Assembly (NCBI GenBank): GCA_964559175.1 | Contig: CAZLGT010000004.1 | Location: 62,001 to 126,000 of the forward strand | Origin: Mariniphaga sp964559175 | Lineage (GTDB): Bacteria; Bacteroidota; Bacteroidia; Bacteroidales; Prolixibacteraceae | Reading direction: 5' to 3' | Length of the DNA: 64,000 nucleotides | In this document: piece by piece, positions 1 through 7,257 of the stretch | How the letters are laid out: each line of letters starts with the position of its first letter | Position numbering within the stretch: the first letter of the stretch is position 1 | Notes under the pieces: model-generated | Databases searched by the model: none | Seen by the model: the letters and a program-made list of their open reading frames with translations, nothing else | What the model was told of the DNA's origin: nothing | Program-made: the position numbers and the translations under genes

Positions 1-2
1 TA

Positions 3-923
3 ATCTGGCATGAACCATCGCAAAAATATGTGATGGTGCTGTACCGCAAAACCCTGGAAGAAGAAAGGTCCAAAGGCGTTTCGTTTTACACTTCGGAAAA
101 CCTGGTTGACTGGGAATACAAAAACCATATTTTTGGATTTTACGAATGCCCCGATTTGGTTCCCATGCAGGTGACCAACCGCCCGGAGGAAACAAAGTGG
201 GTGCTGTTTGACGGAGACGGAAGCTACCTGATTGGAAACTTTGACGGCGAGGAGTTTTCGCCCGAAACCGCCAAAATGAAAAGCGACTTTGGTAAAAACT
301 ACTATGCTACACAAACCTGGAGCAACATTCCCGAAGAAGACGGCCGGGTGATTCAGATTGCCTGGATGCGCGGTGGAAACTTCCCCGAAATGCCATTTAA
401 CGGGCAGATGACCTTCCCTACCGAGCTGGAACTTACCAAATTTAATTTCGGATATAAGCTAACCCGGAAACCCATTTCGGAAATTGAACTTCTGCACGGG
501 AAGCATTATAATTGGGAGAATGAAAAACTGATTCCCGGAATCAACCAAAACATCGTAAAACGGGTAAGTGGCGATTGCCTGCACATTATTGGTGAGTTCG
601 ACCTTAAAACCTGCAACAACTTTGGTTTTTATATCCGGCACAGCAAGAGGAAATCAGGTACCGAACTTTTGTACGATGTAAAACGCGGAACATTGTCACT
701 TCTTGGAACGTCGGCCCCGCTGCAACCCATCGACAATAAAATTACGCTTGAAATCCTGATCGACAGGGCATCTGTTGAGGTGTTTGCCAACGGCGGGCTG
801 GTGGCTGTTTCCAACAATTTCACCCCGGATAAAGGAGCTGATGGCCTTGTTCTTTTCTCCAGCGGAGGTGAAGTGATTGTGGAGAAACTCGATATTTACC
901 GGGTAGAATCGGCTTGGCGCTAA
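3..923 (+). CDS. Glycoside hydrolase family 32 fructan hydrolase, C-terminal part (5' end outside window)
   Basis: This would hydrolyse beta-fructosides such as levan, inulin or sucrose. The reading frame is open from the first bases (IWHEPSQKYVMVLY, the usual block before the GH32 acid/base region), so the start lies upstream of the window. FYECPDL carries the GH32 EC(P/V)D motif; its Glu codon at 144-146 is the expected acid/base. The remainder matches the end of the five-bladed propeller followed by the C-terminal beta-sandwich (ISEIELL, DRASVEVFANGG). The catalytic nucleophile Asp and any signal peptide are not visible, so location (secreted, periplasmic or cytosolic) is unknown. Fructan specificity is inferred from family only. 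Confidence 0.88.
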   Translation: MWHEPSQKYVMVLYRKTLEEERSKGVSFYTSENLVDWEYKNHIFGFYECPDLVPMQVTNRPEETKWVLFDGDGSYLIGNFDGEEFSPETAKMKSDFGKNYYATQTWSNIPEEDGRVIQIAWMRGGNFPEMPFNGQMTFPTELELTKFNFGYKLTRKPISEIELLHGKHYNWENEKLIPGINQNIVKRVSGDCLHIIGEFDLKTCNNFGFYIRHSKRKSGTELLYDVKRGTLSLLGTSAPLQPIDNKITLEILIDRASVEVFANGGLVAVSNNFTPDKGADGLVLFSSGGEVIVEKLDIYRVESAWR

Positions 924-929
924 CGGCTG

Positions 930-2516
930 CTACAGAAAAAGCGAAATCAACTGCACAATGACAATCAGTAACACCATTGCCACCGGATAAACGGTTGCGT
1001 AGGCAATGCTGTGGGCATTTGTTTCGGTCATGGAATCGGCGGCAGCCAAACCGGGTGTGCTGGTCATGCTGCCGCTGATGGCGCCCAGCATACTCAGCAG
1101 ATTCATTTTGAAAAACCATTTTCCGGCAATGACAGCCAAAATCATTGGCACCAGGGTAATCATCCCGCCAAACAGGAACAGCCGGTAACCATATTGTTCA
1201 AATGTATCCAGAATATCGGCACCTGCTCCGGTTCCCACAGCGGCCAGGAAAAAGATAAGCCCCAACTGCCGCAGCAACTGGTTGGCGGCGCCACTCATGG
1301 TCCAGATAATGGGGCCGGTTTTTCCAATGCGGCTGACAACCAGCGCAACAACGAGCACGCCGCCCGTCAATCCCAAACTGAAAGCGAAATTACCAAGCGC
1401 AATGTTGATTTTTCCGACCACAACTCCCAGAAGAATTCCAAGCGCCACCGGCAAAATGTCAGTATCGGAAAGCCGTTTCTGGTCGTCGCCAAAAACTCGG
1501 ACCACCATTTCCATGTTGGCCTTGCTGCTGGCAATTATTAGCTTATCACCAAACTGAAGTTTCGAATTGGGCGTGGGCGATATGTTAATCCCCGAGCGGC
1601 GAATCCGGGTAATGGTGGCATTGTATGTTTGCAACAGGTTTAATTGCCCGATGGTTTTATTCACTACTTCTTTGTTGGTCACCAAAACAGTACGTACATC
1701 GTAGTTTGGGTCCAGCGGAATTTCTTCCTCGGTGGGCGAACCAATCAGAATTTCAACACGTTTTAATGCTTCATCGGTTCCCACAGCTTTTATTAAGTCA
1801 CCTTTGTATAAAATTGTTTCGGGTTTTGGGGTAACTGCAAGTCCTTCGTGGACAACCCGCGAAACAACGGCTTTGGTCATATACCTGATTCTCATGTCGC
1901 CGATGGACTTACCAGCTACATTTTCGTTTTCAACCAAAAAATTCCTCCGTAAAATTTCAGGAAATTCCTCTTTTATTTTTGAATGGTAATCATCTTCTTC
2001 TTTTTTCAGCGAAACACCCAGAATTTTGGGAAGAAACCGGATAAACAGAATAACTCCGATTACGCCAAACGGATAACCCACCCCGTAGCCAATGGAGGCC
2101 AGCGGCGAGCCGGTGTGGTCTATGGCGGCAGCCAAACCGGGCGTACTTGTCAGAGCCCCGGTAAACAAACCAACCGCAATATTCTTGTCAATTTCGAAAA
2201 AGTAAACAACAGCAACAGTAATTAAGGCTGCTGTAAGAATCAGCAAAGTAGCAAATGAGGCCAGTTGCCGGCCTTCTTTTTTAAACGACTCGAAAAAACC
2301 GGGACCTGCCTGAATGCCAATGGTGAAGATGAACAGCACCAGGCCAAGGTATTGGAAGTCTTCGGGAATAACCACCCCGAAGTGGCCAAACACCAGTGCC
2401 ACAAAAATAACCGCCGATACGTCGAGCGACAGCCCGAAAATTTTAATGCGGCCCAGGATAAAACCAAGGGCTACAATTAAAAACAGGGCGAAATAATTAT
2501 TTGAAAGAAGTTCCAT
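930..2516 (-). CDS. AspT/YbjL-type putative transporter with two RCK-C (TrkA-C) domains
   Basis: A predicted inner-membrane antiporter of the aspartate:alanine exchanger family. The 528 residues show the expected duplicated layout: an N-terminal block of about five hydrophobic segments, two central soluble TrkA-C-like domains (about 205-370), and a second membrane block. Both membrane halves carry the same signature, TSTPGLAAA (GALTSTPGLAAAIDHTG and GSMTSTPGLAAADSMTE), as known for the YidE/YbjL duplication. The substrate cannot be told from sequence. A TACCTTTG element lies 22 bases before the ATG. The gene is convergent with the GH32 gene, leaving only 6 bases between the stops. Confidence 0.88.
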   Translation of the reverse strand: MELLSNNYFALFLIVALGFILGRIKIFGLSLDVSAVIFVALVFGHFGVVIPEDFQYLGLVLFIFTIGIQAGPGFFESFKKEGRQLASFATLLILTAALITVAVVYFFEIDKNIAVGLFTGALTSTPGLAAAIDHTGSPLASIGYGVGYPFGVIGVILFIRFLPKILGVSLKKEEDDYHSKIKEEFPEILRRNFLVENENVAGKSIGDMRIRYMTKAVVSRVVHEGLAVTPKPETILYKGDLIKAVGTDEALKRVEILIGSPTEEEIPLDPNYDVRTVLVTNKEVVNKTIGQLNLLQTYNATITRIRRSGINISPTPNSKLQFGDKLIIASSKANMEMVVRVFGDDQKRLSDTDILPVALGILLGVVVGKINIALGNFAFSLGLTGGVLVVALVVSRIGKTGPIIWTMSGAANQLLRQLGLIFFLAAVGTGAGADILDTFEQYGYRLFLFGGMITLVPMILAVIAGKWFFKMNLLSMLGAISGSMTSTPGLAAADSMTETNAHSIAYATVYPVAMVLLIVIVQLISLFL

Positions 2517-2538
2517 TTTCTGTTTCGGTTTTATGGTA

Positions 2539-2546
2539 CAAAGGTA
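2539..2546 (-). promoter_or_regulatory. Bacteroidetes -7 element TACCTTTG of the AspT-like gene
   Basis: Read on the minus strand this is TACCTTTG, an exact match to TAnnTTTG, 22 bases before the ATG. A clear -33 TTG is not seen at the usual distance. Confidence 0.55.
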
Positions 2547-2645
2547 GCGAATTGTTCACTATCAGGCTAAAACAGAAAAGAAGAGGTAAAATTTCTTTCA
2601 AAACTTAATGAAAGGATTAGAAACTTAATGTTTTATTGAAACAGA

Positions 2646-3380
2646 TTAACGCGTTTTTTTGGCCAGCACGCCGGTTTCCATCAGAAAACTGAAATCGTCG
2701 CCCGAAGAAAGCTCCGCCGGTTCTTTTCCTTTTTTGAAAACGCGGCACAACCGGTCCCCAATCAGCTCCAGTTTATCGTTTTCCAGTTTTAGCATGGTCC
2801 CTTCGCGCAATCCCACCACATAAGTTTCCGGGTTAATCTCAATAAACTCTTCAATGCGCTGTTCGCGTGTTTCGCCGGCATGCCCCTGTGCGCTGGCATC
2901 GAGGTAGTGCGGATTAATCTGGAACGGAACCAGGCCAATGCACTCAAATCCGTGTGGGTCGATAATGGGCATGTCGTTGGTAGTACGAAGTGTAGGACAA
3001 GCGATGTTAGCGCCGGCGCTCCAGCCGATGTATGGCGTGCCGTTAAACGCTTTTTCGCGGATGGGGTTCATCAGTTTCCGGTCGTGCATCATGCGAACCA
3101 GCTGCCAGGTGTTTCCGCCGCCCACCACAATGGCTTCGGCGTCTTCAACAGCTTTCACTGGGTCAGCAAAAGTGTGGATGCCCACAATATGATGACCCAC
3201 TTCCGCAAACCGCTCTTCCACTTTTTCACAATATTCATCGAACGAAAAAGTAACGGCAGCATAAGGAATAAATAACGCTGTAACCGGCTTTTCGCCGAGG
3301 AATTTCTGTATTTCGTATTTCGGATAGTCCAGGTAGGCTTCGCCCGCCATGGATGAGTTGCTGATTAGTAAGAGTTTCAT
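2646..3380 (-). CDS. pepE: Dipeptidase E (peptidase family S51), alpha-aspartyl dipeptidase
   Basis: A cytosolic serine peptidase that cleaves dipeptides with N-terminal aspartate. The length of 244 residues is close to the E. coli enzyme. The nucleophile is Ser121 in the elbow GWSAG, with Asp136 and His158 at the spacing of the E. coli triad Ser120/Asp135/His157. GGGNT at 87-91 is the conserved loop ahead of the nucleophile. There is no signal peptide. It lies 81 bases after a creatininase-family gene read in the same direction. Assignment rests on the triad geometry and S51 motifs. Confidence 0.93.
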   Translation of the reverse strand: MKLLLISNSSMAGEAYLDYPKYEIQKFLGEKPVTALFIPYAAVTFSFDEYCEKVEERFAEVGHHIVGIHTFADPVKAVEDAEAIVVGGGNTWQLVRMMHDRKLMNPIREKAFNGTPYIGWSAGANIACPTLRTTNDMPIIDPHGFECIGLVPFQINPHYLDASAQGHAGETREQRIEEFIEINPETYVVGLREGTMLKLENDKLELIGDRLCRVFKKGKEPAELSSGDDFSFLMETGVLAKKTR

Positions 3381-3461
3381 GTTTCTGTTTTTTTATTTAT
3401 CTGCAATAACAGAAATTTCAGAGATTTAAGAAATGACAATTATCGGGTTTGATAACAATTA

Positions 3462-4223
3462 TCAATATAAATCTTTCAAATCGCTTTCCGCCAGTTCAGC
3501 CAAAAATTCCCCAATCATTGAAGTTACTGTTTCCAAAAATTTTTCTCCTTTTTTAGCAGAAGCTTTTTTCGGATTTCCTACGCCGGTGTCTTCCGAAACT
3601 TTATCCCATTGGCGGGGTGTCCAGGCAATTTTATTTTGAAGGCTTTTCAGTTTGATTTTTTTTGCTTTTCCCTCGCCGGCTTCTTCCAGTGGAAGCACCA
3701 GTTCCGGGAAATAGTGCATAATGATGCTGGTTTCCATTTCGTTGGCATGGTCGCCTTCTTCTTCAAAATAATCGGAATTGGGAACCAGTTTAAACCACTC
3801 GTTAAGGGCGATAAACATACCGGGAAACTGCGGCAGAACTTCGCGAATAACCGGTTTGAAATCATTGCCTCCATGTCCGTTCATTACCACCAGTTTTCGG
3901 ATTCCCTGGTTATAAAGTGCCCGGACAATATCTTCGAGAATAATGATTTGAGTGGAAGGACGGGTATGCAGGCAAAACGGCATTTCAATTTGTCCGGGGT
4001 TTTGTACTCCCAGTGGGATGGTGGGCAACACCATCACTTTGGCGCCATTGTCCCAGGCTTTTTGGGCGGCATCGGCAGCAATTCGCGCGGTTTCCAGCGA
4101 ATCGGTTCCGTAGGGTAAATGGTAGTTGTGCGGTTCCGTAGCTCCCCAGGGAAGCACTGCCACATCGTATTTCTGATTTTTAATCTGTTTCCAGTTGGTT
4201 TCTTCTAAAATGTAAGGTCTCAT
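3462..4223 (-). CDS. Creatininase-family amidohydrolase
   Basis: A metal-dependent amidohydrolase of the creatininase/FAPy-deformylase fold. Glu30, His32 and Asp41 in the PWGATEPHNYHLPYGTD block match the spacing of creatininase metal ligands, and NGHGGN (about 115-120) and HANEMET supply further conserved ligands. The ATG at 4223 is preferred. Extending to a TTG at 4247 would overlap the upstream gene and add eight residues not typical of the family. The true substrate is unknown; many bacterial members do not act on creatinine. The gene follows the outer-membrane protein gene by 10 bases and is probably co-transcribed with it. Confidence 0.85.
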   Translation of the reverse strand: MRPYILEETNWKQIKNQKYDVAVLPWGATEPHNYHLPYGTDSLETARIAADAAQKAWDNGAKVMVLPTIPLGVQNPGQIEMPFCLHTRPSTQIIILEDIVRALYNQGIRKLVVMNGHGGNDFKPVIREVLPQFPGMFIALNEWFKLVPNSDYFEEEGDHANEMETSIIMHYFPELVLPLEEAGEGKAKKIKLKSLQNKIAWTPRQWDKVSEDTGVGNPKKASAKKGEKFLETVTSMIGEFLAELAESDLKDLY

Positions 4224-4233
4224 ATTATAAATT

Positions 4234-5064
4234 TTAAAAACGGACAAGCGTTATCCCAAAGGTTACCGGAGTAAGGTCAGGTCCTTTATCTTCCTTGAAA
4301 AACGGCCCAGGTTCATACGTTGCAAAAACGTTAAACCAGCGGTATCCGGCCCGAATCATCAATCCGTATTTGAAATCGGGCAGCGAAAAGTGGTCGGGTG
4401 TTTTCAGCTTTTCTTTTTTTCGATCGGCCCGGTATTTGATTTTTGTGTGGCTGCTGAGCCGCAGGCTTCCGTAAACTCCGCCCGAAAAATGTATCCGGTT
4501 TTGGTAATGGTTCAGTGGAACCTGAAATTCGGCCAGAAGCGGTACATAAAGAGAAACAATGGATAGTTTCGATTTTTGGTTTTGATCGAAATCGAGAATG
4601 CGGGGCTGAATTTTATCGTTTTCGAGCCGTTGCAGGGTTACATCACGTCCCAGCCGGTAGCTTTCGAGGTGCAGCCCGACACCGGTTACCAGTCCAATGG
4701 TGTTGCGGTTCCGTTGCAGTCCGAAACTTTGTTGAATGAGGTTGATGTAGGTGGAATTGGACCGGAATACGTCGTTTTCCATAAAATCGAAATCGTATCC
4801 GGTGTAATTGGGGTTCAGAAACAGATTGAATCCAAAATCGACTCCCGCCCAGTTGCCTGAAAAATCGTCCTGCCAGAAATTAAATCCGTTACGGGTAAGC
4901 TGCCGCATGTCGATTTTTCTTAAAATTTTTTCCGGGTCTTTATCTACCGGTACAATGGTGTCGGTTTGGGCAAATAATGAGAATGAAAATAATATGAGAA
5001 CAAATGCCGGAAAGAGTTTCCGGGCTAACATGCAGATCAGTTTTAACAAAACTTTTTTGCTCAT
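4234..5064 (-). CDS. Predicted outer-membrane beta-barrel protein (PorT-like), unknown function
   Basis: The 276-residue product starts with a basic stretch and a hydrophobic signal segment ending FSLFAQ. After about residue 60 it consists of alternating hydrophobic/aromatic strands and ends in a short strand with a terminal Phe (TFGITLVRF), as expected for an outer-membrane barrel. It resembles the broad Bacteroidetes outer-membrane beta-barrel families, but I do not recognise a specific one. A TACATTTG element 30 bases before the ATG suggests it leads a transcript that also includes the creatininase-family gene. No function can be assigned. Confidence 0.7.
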   Translation of the reverse strand: MSKKVLLKLICMLARKLFPAFVLILFSFSLFAQTDTIVPVDKDPEKILRKIDMRQLTRNGFNFWQDDFSGNWAGVDFGFNLFLNPNYTGYDFDFMENDVFRSNSTYINLIQQSFGLQRNRNTIGLVTGVGLHLESYRLGRDVTLQRLENDKIQPRILDFDQNQKSKLSIVSLYVPLLAEFQVPLNHYQNRIHFSGGVYGSLRLSSHTKIKYRADRKKEKLKTPDHFSLPDFKYGLMIRAGYRWFNVFATYEPGPFFKEDKGPDLTPVTFGITLVRF

Positions 5065-5094
5065 ATAATGTCAATTCAGTTCAGAAAATTTAAA

Positions 5095-5102
5095 CAAATG
5101 TA
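5095..5102 (-). promoter_or_regulatory. Bacteroidetes -7 element TACATTTG
   Basis: An exact TAnnTTTG match on the minus strand, 30 bases before the start of the outer-membrane protein gene. Confidence 0.5.
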
Positions 5103-5237
5103 AATCATTTAAGTTGAAAAGAGGCTGACGGGAGTTTAAAAAAATGTAAAACCGGGCGCCATTCTCCTATGCGAATGATCTATTTGTTAAGACCACATAA
5201 ATTTTGTTCTAAATCCCTGTATTTCATTTTAAAAGGT

Positions 5238-5245
5238 TACCTTTG
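5238..5245 (+). promoter_or_regulatory. Bacteroidetes -7 element TACCTTTG of the DEAD-box gene
   Basis: An exact TAnnTTTG match. The last base coincides with an in-frame GTG, which argues that translation starts at the ATG at 5272 rather than at that GTG. Confidence 0.5.
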
Positions 5246-5271
5246 TGCCCACAATTTTTACAAGTAAATTC

Positions 5272-7017
5272 ATGACATTATTTAACGAAATGGGCCTCAG
5301 TGCCGAAATTCAACAAGCTGTTGAAGCACTGGGATTTGAAGTACCCACCCCCATTCAGGAACAAACCATTCCTTTTTTATTGGAAAACAATACCGACATG
5401 GTAGCCCTGGCACAAACCGGAACAGGAAAAACCGCTGCCTTTGGTTTGCCCATCATTCAGCAAATCGACACATCGAAAAAACACACGCAGGCTTTAATCC
5501 TCAGTCCCACACGCGAACTGGCCCTGCAAATTGCCAATGATTTAACCAACTTTTCGAAGTTCACCCAAAAGATGAACATAGCCGTGGTTTACGGTGGCGC
5601 CGATATAAGGAAGCAAATCGATCAGTTGGATCGTGGCGTTTCCATTGTGGTGGGAACTCCCGGCCGAACCCTCGACTTAATCAAACGCAAAAAACTGAAA
5701 GTAAACGAAATCAAATGGCTGGTGCTCGACGAAGCCGACGAAATGCTCTCCATGGGTTTTAAAGACGATTTGGACGCCATTCTGGAAACTTCACCCAAAG
5801 AAAAGCAAACCATGCTTTTTTCGGCCACCATGCCCAGGGAAATTGTTTCCATTGCCAACAAGTATATGACCAACCCACACGAAATTTCGGTCGGGAAAAA
5901 GAATACCGGAGCTGAAAATGTGGAGCATCACTACTATCTCATTCATGCCAAAGACCGGTATATCGCTCTGAAACGGGTGGCCGATATCAATCCGAATATT
6001 TACGGGATTATTTTTTGCCGAACCCGCGCCGAAACCAAAGACGTGGCCGACAAACTGATGCAGGACGGCTACAATGCCGACGCACTTCATGGCGACCTGT
6101 CGCAGGCGCAACGCGATTATGTTATGGCCCGTTTCCGCAACAAAAACCTGCAAATGCTGGTGGCTACCGATGTGGCTGCCCGCGGCCTCGATGTGAATAA
6201 CCTGACACACATAATTAACTACAATTTGCCCGACGACCCGGAAATTTACATTCACCGCAGCGGACGTACCGGACGTGCAGGTAAAAAAGGCATTTCAGTA
6301 ACCCTTATTCACCTGCGCGAAAAGGGAAAACTACGGCAGGTAGAAAAAAAGGTCAACAAAACATTCATTCAAAAACCGGTCCCTTCAGGTAAAGAAATTT
6401 GCGAAAAACAACTGTTCAGCCTCATCGATAAAATGGAAAAAATTGAGGTGAACGAGACCGAAATTGGCCAGTTTATGCCGGTGATTTATAAAAAACTGGC
6501 CTGGCTCGAGCGCGAAGACCTGATTAAAAGGTTCGTTTCTTTGGAATTTAACCGGTTTTTGCAATACTATGAGAACGCTCCCGACATCAATGTGGACGAA
6601 TCGCGCCAAAGCAAACGGGATTTTGAACCGATGGAAAAAGGCAGACGGGGCAGAAAAAGCAGGAACGAACGCAGCGATTACGGGAGTAGAAACTCACGTA
6701 GCGAATACGGTAGCAGGAACGACCGTAGCGATTACGGGAACAGAAGCGAAAGAAGCGGCAAGAAAAGGGGCGGATATGAATTTTCAAGGTTCTTTTTTAA
6801 CCTCGGCAAGAAAAACGGCATCAACAAGCGTACAATTATTGACCTGGTAAACGAACATTTACCCAACAAAAGTGCGGAAATTGGTGAAATTGAGGTGATG
6901 AAAAATTTCTCCTTTTTTGAAGTGGACAAACGCTACGAAAAGCAAATTATGAAAGCCTTTGCAAATGCGAACTACAAAGGACAAAAAATGGGCATCGACA
7001 TAGCAAAGGGGAAGTAA
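5272..7017 (+). CDS. DEAD-box ATP-dependent RNA helicase with C-terminal DbpA RNA-binding domain
   Basis: An RNA helicase probably acting in ribosome assembly or RNA decay. The Q motif (GFEVPTPIQEQTI), Walker A AQTGTGKT, DEAD (LDEADEML), SAT (LFSATMP) and HRSGRTGRAG appear in order. After the helicase core come a linker, a basic Arg/Ser/Tyr/Gly-rich low-complexity stretch with repeated RSDYG/RSEYG units (about 465-510), and a final RRM-like DbpA domain of about 75 residues (FSRFFFNLGKKNGI, KNFSFFEVD). This matches the Bacteroidetes DeaD/DbpA type (about 580 residues). The ATG start follows a good -7 element. A hairpin terminator overlaps the stop codon. Confidence 0.93.
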   Translation: MTLFNEMGLSAEIQQAVEALGFEVPTPIQEQTIPFLLENNTDMVALAQTGTGKTAAFGLPIIQQIDTSKKHTQALILSPTRELALQIANDLTNFSKFTQKMNIAVVYGGADIRKQIDQLDRGVSIVVGTPGRTLDLIKRKKLKVNEIKWLVLDEADEMLSMGFKDDLDAILETSPKEKQTMLFSATMPREIVSIANKYMTNPHEISVGKKNTGAENVEHHYYLIHAKDRYIALKRVADINPNIYGIIFCRTRAETKDVADKLMQDGYNADALHGDLSQAQRDYVMARFRNKNLQMLVATDVAARGLDVNNLTHIINYNLPDDPEIYIHRSGRTGRAGKKGISVTLIHLREKGKLRQVEKKVNKTFIQKPVPSGKEICEKQLFSLIDKMEKIEVNETEIGQFMPVIYKKLAWLEREDLIKRFVSLEFNRFLQYYENAPDINVDESRQSKRDFEPMEKGRRGRKSRNERSDYGSRNSRSEYGSRNDRSDYGNRSERSGKKRGGYEFSRFFFNLGKKNGINKRTIIDLVNEHLPNKSAEIGEIEVMKNFSFFEVDKRYEKQIMKAFANANYKGQKMGIDIAKGK

Positions 7018-7034
7018 AAATCCCCTTTTTCTGT
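7005..7034 (+). terminator. Intrinsic terminator of the DEAD-box gene
   Basis: AAAGGGGA (7005-7012) pairs with TCCCCTTT (7021-7028) around an 8-base loop that contains the stop codon, followed by a T-rich run. Confidence 0.65.
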
Positions 7035-7057
7035 TTTTTGAAAATTCCCTCCAAATA

Positions 7058-7257
7058 CCTAACTTTACCTCGTTATAAAAAGCATAGCCATGGCAAAAAA
7101 ACCGCATAGAAGCAACCTCCCCGGAGTTTACCGCTGCCTGTTCAGTTGCCGTATGTTTTATGCATAAATGCACCTCCCGAATTTCCGTCAACCGACGAAA
7201 AGAAAATTCGACTTCATTTATTATTCTCATTTTTTTATTTCTCAAAATTAGCCTGAA
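7058..7257 (+). other. Untranslated leader region ahead of the glycyl radical enzyme gene
   Basis: This stretch has no convincing gene. It holds a near-consensus -7 element (TAACTTTA, about 7061-7068) and a 25-codon ORF (ATG 7090, stop 7165-7167). It also holds an imperfect hairpin in which CGAATTT (7178-7184) pairs with AAATTCG (7204-7210) around an inner CGTC/GACG stem. A long leader of about 180 bases is unusual here, where most are under 35. No known riboswitch was recognised. Confidence 0.3.
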
